A stretch of DNA of 64,000 nucleotides. It comes from Lachnospiraceae bacterium (GTDB taxonomy: Bacteria > Bacillota > Clostridia > Lachnospirales > Lachnospiraceae). Made by a program: the position numbers and the translations under genes. Location: NCBI GenBank assembly GCA_910576125.1, contig CAJTHM010000012.1, forward strand, positions 1 to 64,000, read 5' to 3'. Shown here one piece after another: positions 63,519 through 64,000 of the stretch. The first letter of the stretch is position 1, and each line of letters opens with the position of its first letter. Under the pieces are notes generated by a model. That model saw only the letters and a program-made list of their open reading frames with translations, did not search any database and was not told the origin of the DNA.

Positions 63519-64000
63519 TCAACCACACAGGCTATCAAGCAAATATTTGACACTCGTGTTATCCGGAACAAAAGAGTAATTATACAACGAAATCCCACTC
63601 AAAAGTCTTTCACATAAATTAAAATGTTTTGCTAAATTGTCCTCCATAAAAAGCGGCAAAAAATTCATTAATATTAAATGTCCCATCTCTTTATTCATAT
63701 TTTGTTTATCTAAGCAGTTGCTACCATTAGACGAATGCATCAAACAAAGAATTGCGTCCACTCTATAAGATATATTTACCCAATTGCTTAGTTTTAAATC
63801 AAATGGTGTACTATGACATAGAACAAATTTTTCCTGTGAATCTAAAGTTAGGATTAATCTATCATCCCCAAATTTTTCAAAACCATTTGTTTTTATAAGT
63901 TCTGATAATGTACTTTTCCCCACGCCTGATTCACCAGTCAATACAATTCCTTTTTCTCCAATTTTTACAAATGATCCATGAAAGAAAAAGCCCTGATTTT
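63519..64000 (-). CDS. HPr-kinase-like protein kinase, partial (N-terminus beyond the window)
   Basis: At least 160 residues reading in from the right edge. FFFHGSFVKIGEKGIVLTGE-SGVGKSTLSELIK contains the phosphate-binding loop GESGVGKST, then FGDDRLIL matches the metal-binding Asp pair of HPr-kinase folds. It lacks the HprK signature, so it is not a second HprK. Such stand-alone HPr-kinase-like proteins occur in lasso-peptide clusters (paeninodin type), where they phosphorylate the precursor tail. AT-rich like the 47-52.8 kb island. The partner genes, if any, lie to the right. Confidence 0.7.
   Translation of the reverse strand, partial: NQGFFFHGSFVKIGEKGIVLTGESGVGKSTLSELIKTNGFEKFGDDRLILTLDSQEKFVLCHSTPFDLKLSNWVNISYRVDAILCLMHSSNGSNCLDKQNMNKEMGHLILMNFLPLFMEDNLAKHFNLCERLLSGISLYNYSFVPDNTSVKYLLDSLCG

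Larger units (their letters stand above)
62169..63550 (+). pseudogene. Unknown gene interrupted by an IS1595-family element
   Basis: The plus strand reads MYFLKTNNFYMFLAKHQIIF... to LLPRAFDYNL at 62339, where an insertion begins. Removing the element and one copy of the 8-bp duplication joins it in frame to LKSRDYIFEFRKKKSYCKF...GYQANI with a stop at 63550: about 85 residues from this ATG. The frame is open upstream to 62100, so the true start may be lost under the IS110 remnant. I do not recognise the product. Its end overlaps the HPr-kinase-like gene by 32 bases, convergently. Confidence 0.6.

Overview
The window reads as chromosomal DNA of an anaerobic, low-G+C-phylum but moderately GC-rich Clostridia, most likely Lachnospiraceae. 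The pointers are the gene order hprK-glcK-murB-rapZ-whiA-HPr-like, a two-subunit class I fumarase, the BofA, DUF2508, DUF4358 and DUF6240 families, an MBOAT/DHHW pair, a Gram-positive Tad-like pilus locus, and Shine-Dalgarno-driven starts, several of them TTG. No genus is claimed. Almost every gene is on the minus strand, so operons read from high to low coordinates.

Left end (1-4467): the 5' end of a 16S rRNA gene with two tandem promoters, tRNA-Ser(GCT) with its own promoter, both fumarase subunits, a HIT protein, a flavodoxin-SCP2 fusion and a rhomboid protease. 4549-14389: a complete Tad/Flp-type pilus operon behind one strong promoter (prepilin peptidase, CpaE-like, CpaF, TadB, TadC with an inserted extracytoplasmic domain, Flp pilin, DUF5702, two TadE-like proteins, a second peptidase, and an FHA protein last). 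14426-20064: BofA, DUF2508 and a flagellin/FliS/DUF6240 group. 20169-30488: glycogen branching enzyme, a large acidic TPR/degenerate-AAA protein, RsmA, a HAD hydrolase, and the DHHW-MBOAT-DUF4358 envelope-acylation set. 30655-36870: HflK/HflC, an ammonium channel fused to a P-II domain behind a long hairpin-rich leader, a GNAT enzyme and cyclophilin. 36920-38165: a decayed cytosine-methyltransferase locus. 38287-39695: a serine hydrolase flanked by two inverted copies of a roughly 210-bp repeat with conserved RNA-like hairpins. 39779-46882: aldolase, then the hprK-glcK-murB-rapZ-whiA-HPr-like-lipid kinase operon, whose HPr-like protein lacks the PTS histidine but keeps Ser46 and so looks like Crh.

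46990-52850 is an AT-rich insertion between hprK and uvrC: a truncated nucleotidyltransferase, two ABC exporters, an RsgA-like GTPase and the remnant of a subtilisin-type protease, overlapping head to tail like a decaying peptide (RiPP-like) modification and export locus. uvrC and ftsH follow, then a second pair of ABC exporter half-transporters. The right end is a transposon scar zone: a broken IS110-family element, a precise IS1595-family insertion with 8-bp target duplication inside an unknown gene, and the start of an HPr-kinase-like gene of the type found in lasso-peptide clusters. That gene runs off the window.

The best candidates for something new are the structured inverted repeat around 38.3-39.7 kb, the peptide-export-like island at 47-52.8 kb (possibly linked to the kinase at 63.5-64 kb), and the amt/P-II leader and fusion. 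All functional statements rest on reading motifs by eye; no database search was run.
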